Part shown: piece after piece, positions 43,309-53,034 of the stretch
Layout of the letters: the number at the start of each line of letters is the position of its first letter
Numbering within the stretch: position 1 is the stretch's first letter
Source: Allomuricauda sp. NBRC 101325
Lineage (GTDB): Bacteria > Bacteroidota > Bacteroidia > Flavobacteriales > Flavobacteriaceae
Assembly (NCBI RefSeq): GCF_030268205.1
Contig: NZ_BSQF01000002.1
Coordinates: forward strand, 186,001-250,000
Direction of reading: 5' to 3'
DNA: 64,000 bases
Program-made: the position numbers and the translations under genes
The notes under the pieces: model-generated
Seen by the model: only the letters and a program-made list of their open reading frames with translations
Told to the model about the DNA's origin: nothing
Database searches by the model: none

Positions 43309-45249
43309 ATGAGCGAAGAAGCGAACAAAAAACAGTACTCAGCGGACAGTATCCAGGCCCTTGAGGGTATGGAGCACGTACGTATGAGACCTTCCATGTA
43401 TATTGGAGATGTTGGGGTCCGTGGTTTGCACCATTTGGTGTACGAGGTAGTGGATAACTCCATTGATGAGGCCATGGCCGGATATTGTGACACCATTGAT
43501 GTGACCATTAATGAGGACAACTCCATAACCACTAAAGATAACGGTCGGGGTATCCCTGTTGGCCTGCACAAAAAAGAAGGTGTTTCTGCCCTTGAGGTGG
43601 TAATGACAAAAATTGGTGCGGGTGGTAAATTTGACAAAGATTCCTATAAGGTGTCCGGAGGTCTGCACGGGGTAGGTGTATCCTGTGTGAATGCACTTTC
43701 CAATCATCTAAAAGCTACCGTTTTCCGCGAAGGAAAAGTTTGGGAGCAAGAATATGAAAAGGGTAAACCGCTTTATCCTGTAAAAAGTGTTGGGGATAGT
43801 GACGAGACTGGTACTGTCGTTACTTTTATTCCAGATGATACCATCTTTACACAAACCACAGAATATAATTATGAGACCTTGTCTAATAGGATGCGTGAGC
43901 TTGCCTATTTGAACAAAGGCATAACCATTACCCTTACCGATAGAAGAAATAAGGACGATAAGGGAGAATTTATCTCCGAAACTTTCCATTCTGAGGAAGG
44001 ATTGAAGGAATTCATCAAATTTTTGGATGGAAACCGTGAGCCATTGATTCAACGTGTAATCTCCATGGAAGGAGAGAAAAACGGAATTCCAGTGGAAGTG
44101 GCCATGGTGTACAATACAGGGTATACCGAAAATTTACATTCCTACGTAAACAACATCAATACCCACGAAGGAGGAACGCACCTTTCTGGATTTAGAAGAG
44201 GTTTGACCACCACCTTGAAAAAGTATGCCGATAGTTCTGGTATGCTTGACAAGTTGAAGTTTGAAATTTCTGGGGATGATTTCCGCGAAGGACTCACGGC
44301 CATTGTTTCTGTAAAAGTAGCAGAACCACAGTTTGAAGGTCAGACCAAAACCAAATTGGGTAACCGTGAGGTAACCAGTGCAGTGAGTCAGGCGGTTTCC
44401 GAAATGTTGACCGATTATTTGGAGGAGCATCCGGAAGATGCCAAGCAGATCGTGGAGAAGGTAAAGTTGGCTGCCCAAGCGAGACATGCAGCGGCCAAGG
44501 CCCGTGAAATGGTACAACGTAAAAACCCAATGAGTGTGGGTGGCTTGCCAGGGAAATTATCCGACTGTTCCGAGCAGGACCCGACCAAATGCGAAGTGTT
44601 CTTGGTAGAGGGTGACTCTGCGGGTGGAACTGCCAAACAAGGTAGGGACCGAAACTTTCAGGCTATTTTGCCATTGCGAGGTAAGATTTTGAACGTGGAG
44701 AAAGCCATGCAGCACAAGGTTTTCGAAAATGAGGAAATCAAAAACATCTACACTGCCCTGGGTGTGACCATTGGTACCGAAGAGGACAGCAAAGCATTGA
44801 ACCTTGATAAACTGCGATACCATAAAGTAGTGATCATGTGTGATGCGGATGTGGATGGTAGCCACATCGAAACCTTGATTTTAACGTTCTTCTTCCGTTA
44901 TATGCGCGAGCTTATAGAAGGTGGTCACGTGTACATTGCAACCCCACCATTGTATTTGGTTCGCAAAGGACAAAAAAGAAGATATGCTTGGAACGATAAG
45001 GAACGTGATGAAATAACCGCTTCCATGAATGGAGGGGTCATCATTCAGCGTTACAAAGGTCTTGGAGAGATGAACGCGGAGCAATTGTGGGATACTACCA
45101 TGAATCCTGAGTTCAGAACCTTGAGACAAGTAAGCATCGACAATGCATCCGAAACAGATAGAATCTTCTCGATGTTGATGGGGGATGAAGTTCCACCAAG
45201 ACGGGAGTTCATCGAGAAAAATGCGGTCTATGCCAACATAGATGCATAA
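43309..45249 (+). CDS. gyrB: DNA gyrase subunit B
   Basis: 646 residues. GHKL ATPase domain with VDNSIDEAMAG, DNGRGIPVG and SGGLHGVGVSCVNALS; transducer domain; Toprim domain with VEGDSAGGTAKQGRDR and CDADVDGSHIETL (metal-binding DxD); C-terminal YKGLGEMNAEQLWDTTM. It supplies ATP-driven negative supercoiling with GyrA. RMRPSMYIGDVG fits GyrB rather than ParE. No dnaA, dnaN or recF neighbour is present, so this is not the classic dnaA-gyrB locus. Confidence 0.97.
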   Translation: MSEEANKKQYSADSIQALEGMEHVRMRPSMYIGDVGVRGLHHLVYEVVDNSIDEAMAGYCDTIDVTINEDNSITTKDNGRGIPVGLHKKEGVSALEVVMTKIGAGGKFDKDSYKVSGGLHGVGVSCVNALSNHLKATVFREGKVWEQEYEKGKPLYPVKSVGDSDETGTVVTFIPDDTIFTQTTEYNYETLSNRMRELAYLNKGITITLTDRRNKDDKGEFISETFHSEEGLKEFIKFLDGNREPLIQRVISMEGEKNGIPVEVAMVYNTGYTENLHSYVNNINTHEGGTHLSGFRRGLTTTLKKYADSSGMLDKLKFEISGDDFREGLTAIVSVKVAEPQFEGQTKTKLGNREVTSAVSQAVSEMLTDYLEEHPEDAKQIVEKVKLAAQARHAAAKAREMVQRKNPMSVGGLPGKLSDCSEQDPTKCEVFLVEGDSAGGTAKQGRDRNFQAILPLRGKILNVEKAMQHKVFENEEIKNIYTALGVTIGTEEDSKALNLDKLRYHKVVIMCDADVDGSHIETLILTFFFRYMRELIEGGHVYIATPPLYLVRKGQKRRYAWNDKERDEITASMNGGVIIQRYKGLGEMNAEQLWDTTMNPEFRTLRQVSIDNASETDRIFSMLMGDEVPPRREFIEKNAVYANIDA

Positions 45250-45270
45250 ATAAACGCCGTACACAACAAA

Positions 45271-45297
45271 AACTCGCCCCAAAAAGGCGAGTTTTTT
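45271..45297 (+). terminator. gyrB terminator
   Basis: AACTCGCC and GGCGAGTT with a seven-base loop, followed by TTTT; 21 bases after the gyrB stop. Confidence 0.85.
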
Positions 45298-45320
45298 AGT
45301 TTTGGGGCAAACTTAAAAAA

Positions 45321-46331
45321 ATGAAGAAGATTCTTTTATTGATGGCGCTGTCATCCATGACCCTAGTAAAAGCGCAAGGTATCAACGATCTTTTGATATC
45401 GGGTGTGGAAGATGCCGAACGATTTGCAACTTCCTTTTTGGCACCGGTCTCCGAATCGGCTGTGTATGGTATTTCATCAGGTTGGTATAATTCTGCGGAT
45501 GCGAAACCCCTTGGTGGATTCGAAATTTCCATTGTAGGTAACATTACGGGCTTCAAAAACAAAGAAGACAAAAAGGTCTTTTTATTAGATCCTGCCGAAT
45601 ATGATAATTTGGACTTTGTACAAAATCCAGGGGTGCCCAGATTGGTTTCAACAGGACTTGGAGATATAGAGGGTGTTGAGGTTTATGTGGAAGGTCAGAA
45701 TGGATTTTTTCGAGAGCAATTTGAATTGCCATCAGGATTGGCTGCCGAGGATTTTAATTTTATTCCATCAGGTTACCTTCAAGGAAGTGTTGGACTTATA
45801 AAAGGCTTGGAGGTCAAAGCTCGTTTTTTACCTAAAATCAAATTTGATGACGATGCCAAAATTGGACTTTTGGGAGCGGGATTGCAGTATGATTTTACCA
45901 AGATGCTTCCTGCTGACAAATTATTGCCCGTAGCAATATCTGGGGTTATCGGCTACACCAATTTAAGTGGTGAATATGATTTTACCGAATCTAGTACCAT
46001 AAATGGTAGCGATCAAAGATTGGATGCCAAAATAAAGACATGGAATTTCAGTGCAGTGGTTTCAACCCGAAATATTCCCGTAATCAATTTCTATGGTGGG
46101 TTGGGGTATATCACTGGTACGTCGGATATAGATGTGTTGGGAACCTATGAAGCTCGTGGACCCTTTTTTACCGAAACCGTGGTTGACCCATTTTCCATCA
46201 CAGAAAAAGTAAGTGGGATTGCAGCAAATTTGGGAACAAAAATCAAATTGGGATTCTTTAGGATCAATGCCGAGTACAACTTCGCCGAATTCAACACCTT
46301 TACTTTTGGTTTGAATTTTGGATTCAGATAA
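45321..46331 (+). CDS. Secreted outer-membrane-like protein (DUF6588-like)
   Basis: 336 residues with signal peptide MKKILLLMALSSMTLVKAQ. N-terminal INDLLISGVEDAERFATSFLAPVSESAVYGISSGWYNS region (split here only by reading), then beta-strands of an outer-membrane-protein type (SVGLIKGLEVKARFLPKIKF, GAGLQYDFTKML, NFYGGLGYITGTSDID) and a C-terminal strand ending FGLNFGFR. The N-terminal pattern resembles what is annotated DUF6588 in flavobacteria; that name is from memory. Function unknown. Located directly after the gyrB terminator. Confidence 0.72.
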   Translation: MKKILLLMALSSMTLVKAQGINDLLISGVEDAERFATSFLAPVSESAVYGISSGWYNSADAKPLGGFEISIVGNITGFKNKEDKKVFLLDPAEYDNLDFVQNPGVPRLVSTGLGDIEGVEVYVEGQNGFFREQFELPSGLAAEDFNFIPSGYLQGSVGLIKGLEVKARFLPKIKFDDDAKIGLLGAGLQYDFTKMLPADKLLPVAISGVIGYTNLSGEYDFTESSTINGSDQRLDAKIKTWNFSAVVSTRNIPVINFYGGLGYITGTSDIDVLGTYEARGPFFTETVVDPFSITEKVSGIAANLGTKIKLGFFRINAEYNFAEFNTFTFGLNFGFR

Positions 46332-46353
46332 AACTAAATAACCAAACATAAGA

Positions 46354-46379
46354 AAGGCCCCAATTTGCATTGGGGCCTT
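46354..46379. terminator. Bidirectional terminator
   Basis: AAGGCCCCAA and TTGGGGCCTT form a 10-bp stem between the DUF6588-like gene and the convergent lipoprotein gene. Confidence 0.8.
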
Positions 46380-46407
46380 CTATTTTCATATAAGTAGTCT
46401 TCACGTG

Positions 46408-46779
46408 TTATTCCCTGGTGGCGAAGACCGAACCATTCTCCAGGGTTAAAATTTCAGGTTGCTCTGCTTTTTGCATGCTCACGGTGATATCCTGAACTTG
46501 GGGATCGCCATATATTATGGTATAGATGCCGTTATCTTCGGACCATTTAAAATCGGTATAAAAAAGGAGTTTGGAATCGGAGTAGCTCTGGTACCTTCCC
46601 AGATACACATCATTAAAGATCCACTCTTCACGTGTGGTGCTCGAACCTTTGTCGGTTGATGTGGAAATTTCGGTTTTTGCCCAGATGCCCAAGATGGGGT
46701 CGTTGTTCTCAGGTATCTCGCTACAGTTGCTTACGGCCAAAATGGCTATAATGGACAACAATGAAAAGAGCTTTTTCAT
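46408..46779 (-). CDS. Small lipocalin-like lipoprotein
   Basis: 123 residues. Lipoprotein signal LSIIAILAVSNCSE with Cys19 as the likely acylation site, then DPILGIWAKTEIS, the G-x-W start of lipocalin-like domains common in Bacteroidota, and a single antiparallel beta unit (EEWIFNDVYLGRYQSY, KLLFYTDFKWSEDNGIYTI). Envelope location; ligand and function unknown. Confidence 0.7.
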   Translation of the reverse strand: MKKLFSLLSIIAILAVSNCSEIPENNDPILGIWAKTEISTSTDKGSSTTREEWIFNDVYLGRYQSYSDSKLLFYTDFKWSEDNGIYTIIYGDPQVQDITVSMQKAEQPEILTLENGSVFATRE

Positions 46780-46994
46780 AGTCTCGTAGGTTAAATAGGA
46801 TTTGGGACTATTAGAACGTCGTTTTGTAGGAATCTATTGCGCAAACACCCAAGAAAGATTTTTTTTTGGGGTAATGGAGGTCTTAAAAAGACAATTTTAA
46901 TCTCATTTGTGAGGGAAGTCCGTTTTTCTGATTTTCAACAAGATTTAAGCCGCTAAAACTGGTAAAAGTCAGCATTTTTCTGCTGTAAATGCCT

Positions 46995-47002
46995 TATTTT
47001 TG
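46995..47002 (+). promoter_or_regulatory. mdh -7 promoter element
   Basis: TATTTTTG, exact TAnnTTTG, 26 bases before the mdh start, with a T-rich -33 region at 46975. Confidence 0.5.
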
Positions 47003-47028
47003 AAGTCTAAAAATTTAAACTTACACAA

Positions 47029-47955
47029 ATGAAAGTTACCGTAGTTGGAGCAGGCGCAGTAGGAGCAAGCTGTGCTGAGTACATAGCAATGAAAAATTTT
47101 GCATCTGAAGTTGTTTTGTTGGACATCAAAGAAGGATATGCCGAAGGAAAAGCAATGGATTTGATGCAAACTGCATCCCTAAATGGTTTTGATACCAAAA
47201 TAACTGGAAGCACCAACGATTATAGTAAAACTGCAGGCAGTGATATCGCAGTGATCACTTCTGGAATTCCACGTAAACCTGGTATGACCCGTGAAGAATT
47301 GATCGGGATCAACGCGGGAATTGTAAAAACTGTGGCCACAAACCTATTGGAGCATTCTCCTAACACTACGATTATTGTAGTAAGTAACCCAATGGACACC
47401 ATGACCTATTTGGTGCACAAAGCAACAGGTCTTCCAAAGAACAAGATCATTGGTATGGGTGGTGCATTGGACAGCGCACGTTTCAAATACAGATTGGCCG
47501 AGGCATTGGGAGCTCCAATTTCCGATGTGGACGGAATGGTGATCGGTGGACACAGTGATGTGGGTATGGTACCGTTAATCGCCCATGCGACCAGAAACAG
47601 TGTAAAAGTTTCCGAATTCCTTTCCGAGGAAAAAATGGATTGGGTTGTAGAGGAAACCAAAGTTGGTGGTGCAACCTTGACCAAGTTGTTGGGAACCAGT
47701 GCATGGTACGCTCCTGGGGCAGCCGTATCTGGATTGGTACAGGCCATCGCTTGCGACCAAAAGAAAATGTACCCATGTTCCACTTTATTGGAAGGCGAGT
47801 ACGGTTTGAATGATATTTGTATCGGTGTTCCTGTTATTTTGGGTAAAAACGGAATCGAGGAAATCGTGGAAATCGAACTTACCGATGCAGAAAAAGCTAA
47901 GATGCAAGAAAGTGCCGAAGGTGTTAAAAAAACCAACGGTCTGCTAGACGTATAA
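47029..47955 (+). CDS. mdh: Malate dehydrogenase
   Basis: 308-residue NAD-dependent enzyme of the LDH-like MDH group: VTVVGAGAVGASCAEY (dinucleotide loop), VLLDIKEGYAEGKAMDL, the substrate-binding arginines of GIPRKPGMTREELI, VSNPMDTMTYL, MGGALDSARF and the catalytic His in MVIGGHSDVGMVPL. GIPRKPGM with Arg at the specificity position indicates malate/oxaloacetate rather than lactate. It serves the TCA cycle. Single-gene unit. Confidence 0.96.
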   Translation: MKVTVVGAGAVGASCAEYIAMKNFASEVVLLDIKEGYAEGKAMDLMQTASLNGFDTKITGSTNDYSKTAGSDIAVITSGIPRKPGMTREELIGINAGIVKTVATNLLEHSPNTTIIVVSNPMDTMTYLVHKATGLPKNKIIGMGGALDSARFKYRLAEALGAPISDVDGMVIGGHSDVGMVPLIAHATRNSVKVSEFLSEEKMDWVVEETKVGGATLTKLLGTSAWYAPGAAVSGLVQAIACDQKKMYPCSTLLEGEYGLNDICIGVPVILGKNGIEEIVEIELTDAEKAKMQESAEGVKKTNGLLDV

Positions 47956-47975
47956 GCTCGAAATACATCAGCATA

Positions 47976-48059
47976 GAAATTGTCATTTCAGGTGTAACCC
48001 CCAAGAAATCAGTGTAGATTGACTTGGAACTATAAGGGTTGATTTGAGATGACAATTTC
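47976..48059. repeat. Long imperfect inverted repeat after mdh
   Basis: GAAATTGTCATTTCA (47976-47990) and TGAGATGACAATTTC (48045-48059) pair with one mismatch, extended inward by GTAACCC/GGGTT. A T-rich run follows, so the RNA could terminate mdh; the 54-base loop is long for a simple terminator. Confidence 0.5.
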
Positions 48060-48108
48060 ATTTTATTTTTACGGTTACCCACCATTATTGCAATTACATT
48101 AATTTCTA

Positions 48109-48139
48109 TTGGCAAATCTTATCGGAAATGATATATTTG
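48109..48139 (+). promoter_or_regulatory. secDF promoter
   Basis: TTG at 48109-48111 and TATATTTG at 48132-48139 with a 20-base spacer, 38 bases before the secDF start: ideal Bacteroidota promoter. Confidence 0.78.
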
Positions 48140-48177
48140 CACGCTGTTTAAGAAAACTTCTAAAAATTTAATAATCA

Positions 48178-51144
48178 ATGCAAAATAAAGGACTTATAAG
48201 GCTTTTCGCGATCCTTTTTGGCTTGGTGAGCATCTATCAGCTATCCTTTACTTTCATCACAAGTAAGTTGGAGAAAGATGCTGAAGCTTATGCTGTTAGC
48301 CAAATTTCGGAAGCTGAGGAAGATTATGTGGCAAAGCGTGAAGCTTTAGAGGCATCGTACTTGGATTCCATCAGTGACAACACTGTTTTGGGCTTTACAA
48401 GCTATGGAGAGGCGAAGACGAAAGAGTTGAACAAGGGATTGGACCTTAAAGGAGGTATCAACGTAACCTTGCAGATATCCGTAAAGGATATCTTAAAAGG
48501 GCTTGCCAACAATACCAAGAATCCGGTGTTCAACAAAGCTTTGGCCGATGCCGATGTTGCTTCCAAAAATAGCGATGCTACCTATTTGGAACTGTTTTTT
48601 GACGCTTTTGACAATATTAAAGGAGATACCAAATTGGCCTCCCCAGATATTTTTGCCAATAAAGGTCTAAGTGACGACATCAATTTTCAAATGAGCGATG
48701 ATGAGGTAAAACCCGTTATCAGAAGAAAAATTGATGAGTCCATTGTTTCTGCATTCGAAGTACTTCGTGAGCGTATCGATGGTTTCGGGGTAACCCAACC
48801 AAACATTCAACGTGAAGGAAACTCAGGACGTATCTTGGTGGAACTGCCAGGTGCGAGGGATATCGCCCGTGCTCAAGATTTACTTTCAAGTACTGCCCAA
48901 TTGGAATTCTGGGAAACCTATCCTCAAACCAACCAAAGTTTGGGTGTTTTCTTGGTTAATGCCAACGAGCGTTTGAAAGAGATTTTAAAGCCTGAAACTA
49001 CCACTGAGGAGATTTCTAAACCAGAATCTGAGATCGATTCATTGTTGTCCGATGTGGCACAGGATTCTTTGGATATGACCCAAGAGGCCAATCCGATCCT
49101 AGGAAAATTGATTCCTGCCAATCCAGGTGGTCATGCCATTGCAAGCGCCATGGTGTCCGATACTGCCGAAATTGGTGCATATTTGAGAATGCCTGAAATC
49201 AGAAGGTTGATCCCTAATGATATTCAGTTTGTAAAATTCCTTTGGGAAAGACCAGCACAGGATTCTGAAATCGCTGAATTATACGCACTTAAATCCAATA
49301 GGGATGGTGTGCCAAGAATCAGTGGAGACGTAGTTTCCGATGCTCAAGATACTTTCGACCAGTTCAACAAGCCTGCGGTGAGCATGACCATGAACACTCG
49401 CGGTGCAAAGGAATGGGAAAAATTAACAGGTGATGCTTATAATAACCAAACAGGTATTGCCATTGTTTTGGATAATAAAGTATACACCGCTCCTGGTGTT
49501 TCTTCTGGGCCAATCTCTGGTGGGCGTTCAGAAATTACAGGTACTTTTACCGTAAATGAAACCAAGGATATTGCCAACGTATTGCGTGCGGGTAAACTTC
49601 CTGCATCTGCAGATATCATCCAATCCGAAGTTGTTGGTCCATCATTGGGTCAAGAAGCTATTGACAGTGGATTTAGATCATTTATGATCGCCATGCTTTT
49701 TGTTTTGGCGTGGATGATCTTCTATTACGGTAGAGCGGGTGTATTTGCTGATATCGCTTTGATTTTCAACATTTTGTTGATTTTTGGGGTGTTGACCAGC
49801 TTAGGTGCTGTGTTGACATTGCCTGGTATCGCGGGTATCGTATTGACCATTGGTATGTCGGTGGATGCCAACGTACTTATTTTTGAAAGGGTAAAAGAAG
49901 AATTGCAAAGAGGAAAAGGCAAGGCACAGGCCATTGCCGATGGTTTCGGAAATGCATTGTCTTCCATCTTGGATGCGAACATCACTACAGGTCTAACCGC
50001 AATTATCCTTTTCATCTTTGGTTCTGGACCCATTAAAGGTTTTGCAACAACCTTGATGATCGGTATTGTTACATCTTTGTTCACAGCCATTTTTGTGACC
50101 AGATTAATGATTGAGGCCTACACCAGCAAAAAAGGTAGACGTTTGGATTTCTATACTGGAATTACAAAGAACTTATTCAATAAACTGAGTATCGATTTCT
50201 TGGCAAAACGTAAGGTTGCCTATATCATCTCTGGTATTTTGGTTGCAGTGAGCGTTTTCTCCTTATTGACCTCAGGTTTGCAACAAGGTGTGGATTTTAT
50301 TGGAGGACGGACGTACCAAATTCGTTTTGAAAAGGCGGTTAACCCCTCTGAAATTGCATCTGAATTGAATACGGTCTTTGGAAGCGGAACCAATGTGAAG
50401 ACCTTTGGTGGAAACAACCAAATCAAAGTAACTACTCCTTATAAAGTAGATGAAGAAGGAATTGAGGTAGATGCTGAGATTCAGGATAAACTATATACTT
50501 CATTGCAAAAGTACCTTCCAGATGGAACAAGCTTTAATGATTTCACTGTTGGTGCGTCAGAAAAGTCAATTGGTATTATGCAATCCGTTAAAGTGGGGCC
50601 TACCATTGCTGATGATATCAAGAAAAATGCTTTCTTGGCCATCTTAGGTTCGTTGGCGGTAGTATTCCTTTATATCTTATTGAGATTTAGAAAATGGCAA
50701 TTCTCATTGGGTGCCGTAGTTGCGGTATTCCATGATGTATTGATTGTATTGGGAATCTTCTCCCTAACAGGAACAATCATGCCATTTAACATGGAAATTG
50801 ACCAAGCCTTTATTGCGGCCATTCTAACCGTAATCGGTTACTCGCTCAACGATACGGTGGTTGTGTTCGACCGTATTCGTGAAATTACCGGCCTTAAAGG
50901 TTGGAGCGGAGGCGAAAATATCAACGAGGCCTTGAACAGTACTTTGAGTCGTACCTTGAACACCTCGCTTACGACATTGATCGTGTTGTTGGCCATCTTC
51001 GTTTTCGGAGGTGAAAGTTTAAGAGGATTTATGTTCGCGATGATTATTGGTGTAGTTGTGGGTACATATTCTTCTGTATTCATTGCAACACCTGTAATGT
51101 TCGATTCATTAAAGAAGAAAATCGCTGCTGCTACGGGAGCATAG
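48178..51144 (+). CDS. secDF: SecD-SecF fusion protein translocase subunit
   Basis: 988-residue inner-membrane protein joining SecD and SecF, the usual Bacteroidota form. SecD half: first helix, KGLDLKGGINVTLQI motif, periplasmic P1 domain with RIDGFGVTQPNIQ and VELPGARD, helices with GIAGIVLTIGMSVDANVLIFERVKEE. SecF half from about residue 670: GVDFIGGRTYQIRF, and DTVVVFDRIREI with SLTTLIVLLAIFVFGG. Together they use the proton gradient to pull secreted proteins through SecYEG. A low-complexity acidic insert (about residues 265-310, PETTTEEISKPESEIDSLL) lies in P1. Confidence 0.96.
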   Translation: MQNKGLIRLFAILFGLVSIYQLSFTFITSKLEKDAEAYAVSQISEAEEDYVAKREALEASYLDSISDNTVLGFTSYGEAKTKELNKGLDLKGGINVTLQISVKDILKGLANNTKNPVFNKALADADVASKNSDATYLELFFDAFDNIKGDTKLASPDIFANKGLSDDINFQMSDDEVKPVIRRKIDESIVSAFEVLRERIDGFGVTQPNIQREGNSGRILVELPGARDIARAQDLLSSTAQLEFWETYPQTNQSLGVFLVNANERLKEILKPETTTEEISKPESEIDSLLSDVAQDSLDMTQEANPILGKLIPANPGGHAIASAMVSDTAEIGAYLRMPEIRRLIPNDIQFVKFLWERPAQDSEIAELYALKSNRDGVPRISGDVVSDAQDTFDQFNKPAVSMTMNTRGAKEWEKLTGDAYNNQTGIAIVLDNKVYTAPGVSSGPISGGRSEITGTFTVNETKDIANVLRAGKLPASADIIQSEVVGPSLGQEAIDSGFRSFMIAMLFVLAWMIFYYGRAGVFADIALIFNILLIFGVLTSLGAVLTLPGIAGIVLTIGMSVDANVLIFERVKEELQRGKGKAQAIADGFGNALSSILDANITTGLTAIILFIFGSGPIKGFATTLMIGIVTSLFTAIFVTRLMIEAYTSKKGRRLDFYTGITKNLFNKLSIDFLAKRKVAYIISGILVAVSVFSLLTSGLQQGVDFIGGRTYQIRFEKAVNPSEIASELNTVFGSGTNVKTFGGNNQIKVTTPYKVDEEGIEVDAEIQDKLYTSLQKYLPDGTSFNDFTVGASEKSIGIMQSVKVGPTIADDIKKNAFLAILGSLAVVFLYILLRFRKWQFSLGAVVAVFHDVLIVLGIFSLTGTIMPFNMEIDQAFIAAILTVIGYSLNDTVVVFDRIREITGLKGWSGGENINEALNSTLSRTLNTSLTTLIVLLAIFVFGGESLRGFMFAMIIGVVVGTYSSVFIATPVMFDSLKKKIAAATGA

Positions 51145-51167
51145 ATTTCGTTTTTTTAGATTACACC

Positions 51168-51199
51168 AAAAAAGGCCACTTTTAAAAGTGGCCTTTTTT
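51168..51199. terminator. Bidirectional terminator after secDF
   Basis: AAGGCCACTTTT and AAAAGTGGCCTT form a 12-bp stem flanked by A and T runs; serves secDF and the convergent ABC gene. Confidence 0.9.
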
Positions 51200-51228
51200 A
51201 TTATCTAAAATTAGGTAGTGGTAAAGGT

Positions 51229-52479
51229 TTAGAGAACAAGTTCAATTCCTTTTGAACCATTTGGATCTGGATGTAGTTCAAAAATGCGTTCAGGCTCCAA
51301 TTGGGATTCCTTTCTATGCGAAACAAATACTATAGCAGAATCGCTTTCTTTGGCAATCTTATTTACCAATGCCACAAATAGAGAGGCACTGGAATCATCG
51401 AGTCCAGCTGTGGGTTCATCCAAAATTAAAAGTGGTGGGTGTTTAACCATCGCCCTTGCCATCAATACCAATCTTTTATCACCAACCGAAAGGTCTTTAA
51501 AATAATCATCCTTTTTATGGTTCAAATTGAGGAGCGTCAACCATTGTTTCGCCAACTGTTTCTCTGCATCCGTAGGTTGAACATAAAGTCCAATGGAATC
51601 GTGCAGTCCAGAAATTACCATATGTTCCAGGGTGTGGTATCCTCGAAACTTGTTGGTTATGGCTGGAGTATAATAGCCTATTTTTTGTTTAAGATCCCAA
51701 ACACTTTCACCGCTTCCTTTTTTTTGTCCAAATAGGGTCAAGTCTTGACCATAACCTTTGTGGCTATCTCCGGTGATCATGCTCAAAATGGTAGATTTCC
51801 CACTTCCATTCGGGCCAATCAATTGCCAAAACTCTCCTGATTCGATCTTCCAATCGATTTGGTTTAAAACTTGTCGACCATCAAAACTTACCGACACATT
51901 TTTGAGCTGAACCAAAGTTTTTTCCGAAACATGAATGGGGTTCAATGGTAAAGGAATTGCCCCTTCAAACTGGACTTGCTTGGTTTTATTTACTTTCCAG
52001 AAGTCTTCTTTTGATACGTATTTATGGAGTGAATTACCATCCAACTTTAAAAAATCGGTGGAACTTGGTAAAATATCCTCCAAACGACTGACCAATTGCA
52101 CCAAAGTTCGAGAGGATGCTATTTCGTTCAATTGATCTTTTAATTTGGCCTGAGTAGCTACATCCAAATTATCAAAAGGGTTAACCAAAATTAGAAAATC
52201 AGGGTCTTGCTGCAATAGATAATGGAGCAAGGCTTTTTTTTGCTCACCACTACTCATTGTTTTTAAGGGTTGATTGGTATCCCTTGTCAAAATTTTAATG
52301 TCGTGCCGCTCTTCTTCATCCATAAAACGGTTGATTTCGGAGCGTGAAAAAAGTAGACCTTTTTTAGGCTGAAGTCCCTCCAAATTGGAAACCGATTGAT
52401 GCTTTAAAAGGGATTTCACCAAAATATTGGTGTTCGAATTATTTTGGATGAGTATTGCGTAGTTTTTGGGTGTGTTCAT
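51229..52479 (-). CDS. ModF-like twin ABC ATPase with degenerate N-terminal half
   Basis: 416 residues in two ABC-type halves. The C-terminal half is complete: Walker A GPNGSGKST (about residue 228), signature LSVGDKR, Walker B LLILDEPTAGLD, switch His SHRKE. The N-terminal half lacks Walker A and has only a signature-like MSSGEQ (75-80) and LILVNPFDNLD, in which the Walker B Asp-Glu is replaced by Val-Asn. No membrane segment. Architecture recalls ModF/PhrA proteins, thought to act as soluble ATPases or in repair. First of a minus-strand run with GNAT, DUF192 and lgt upstream of it. Confidence 0.8.
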   Translation of the reverse strand: MNTPKNYAILIQNNSNTNILVKSLLKHQSVSNLEGLQPKKGLLFSRSEINRFMDEEERHDIKILTRDTNQPLKTMSSGEQKKALLHYLLQQDPDFLILVNPFDNLDVATQAKLKDQLNEIASSRTLVQLVSRLEDILPSSTDFLKLDGNSLHKYVSKEDFWKVNKTKQVQFEGAIPLPLNPIHVSEKTLVQLKNVSVSFDGRQVLNQIDWKIESGEFWQLIGPNGSGKSTILSMITGDSHKGYGQDLTLFGQKKGSGESVWDLKQKIGYYTPAITNKFRGYHTLEHMVISGLHDSIGLYVQPTDAEKQLAKQWLTLLNLNHKKDDYFKDLSVGDKRLVLMARAMVKHPPLLILDEPTAGLDDSSASLFVALVNKIAKESDSAIVFVSHRKESQLEPERIFELHPDPNGSKGIELVL

Positions 52480-52512
52480 TCAAAAAGCGGTATACTCCCA
52501 AATTTACGATGA

Positions 52513-53034
52513 TTACGTATTTACACGAAAAATATGAACAGGATTGTCCTTATAAGTGGTTGTTTTATCCAAATGCATCCCATTTTTTAGGGCCACTTTT
52601 TGGGAAGGAACATTGTCCACATGGATAATGGAAATCAATGAGTCAGAAAAATTATTTTCAAAGGCGAACAGCTTACATTTTTGGGCTGCTTCAAAAGCAT
52701 AACCTTGCAGCCAATATTCAGGAAGTACGGAATAGCCAATTTCCAGTTCTTCCAAAGCATTCACCGTTTGCACCAACAGTCCACAGATCCCGACCAATTT
52801 TCCGGTTGATTTGGAAACAAGGGCATTCATGCCTCCTAAATCGTTTTCATACCGTTCAAAAATGCGGTCAAATTGTACTTGGCAAGCTGTTTTGGGATCA
52901 GAGGGAAGGCCTTCCCAATATTGTGTGGATTTAGGGTTGTGGTAAAAGGGGAGCCAAGCCTCAAAATCGGATTCCGTCAATTTTCGGAACTCTAAGCGTT
53001 CCGATGCTTGATGTTCCAGTAGATACTTTGCCAT
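52513..53034 (-). CDS. GNAT family N-acetyltransferase (RimJ-like)
   Basis: 173 residues of the Acetyltransf_3 (RimJ/RimL) type: RLEFRKLTESDFEAWLPF, the acetyl-CoA-binding strand region LVGICGLLVQ, ELEIGYSVLPEYWLQGYAFEAAQ and IIHVDNVPSQKVALKNGM, which are motifs D, A and B in order. The Gln/Arg-x-x-Gly-x-Gly loop is WLQGYAFE. Substrate unknown. Its start abuts the DUF192 stop with no gap, so it is translated in the same operon. Confidence 0.85.
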   Translation of the reverse strand: MAKYLLEHQASERLEFRKLTESDFEAWLPFYHNPKSTQYWEGLPSDPKTACQVQFDRIFERYENDLGGMNALVSKSTGKLVGICGLLVQTVNALEELEIGYSVLPEYWLQGYAFEAAQKCKLFAFENNFSDSLISIIHVDNVPSQKVALKNGMHLDKTTTYKDNPVHIFRVNT

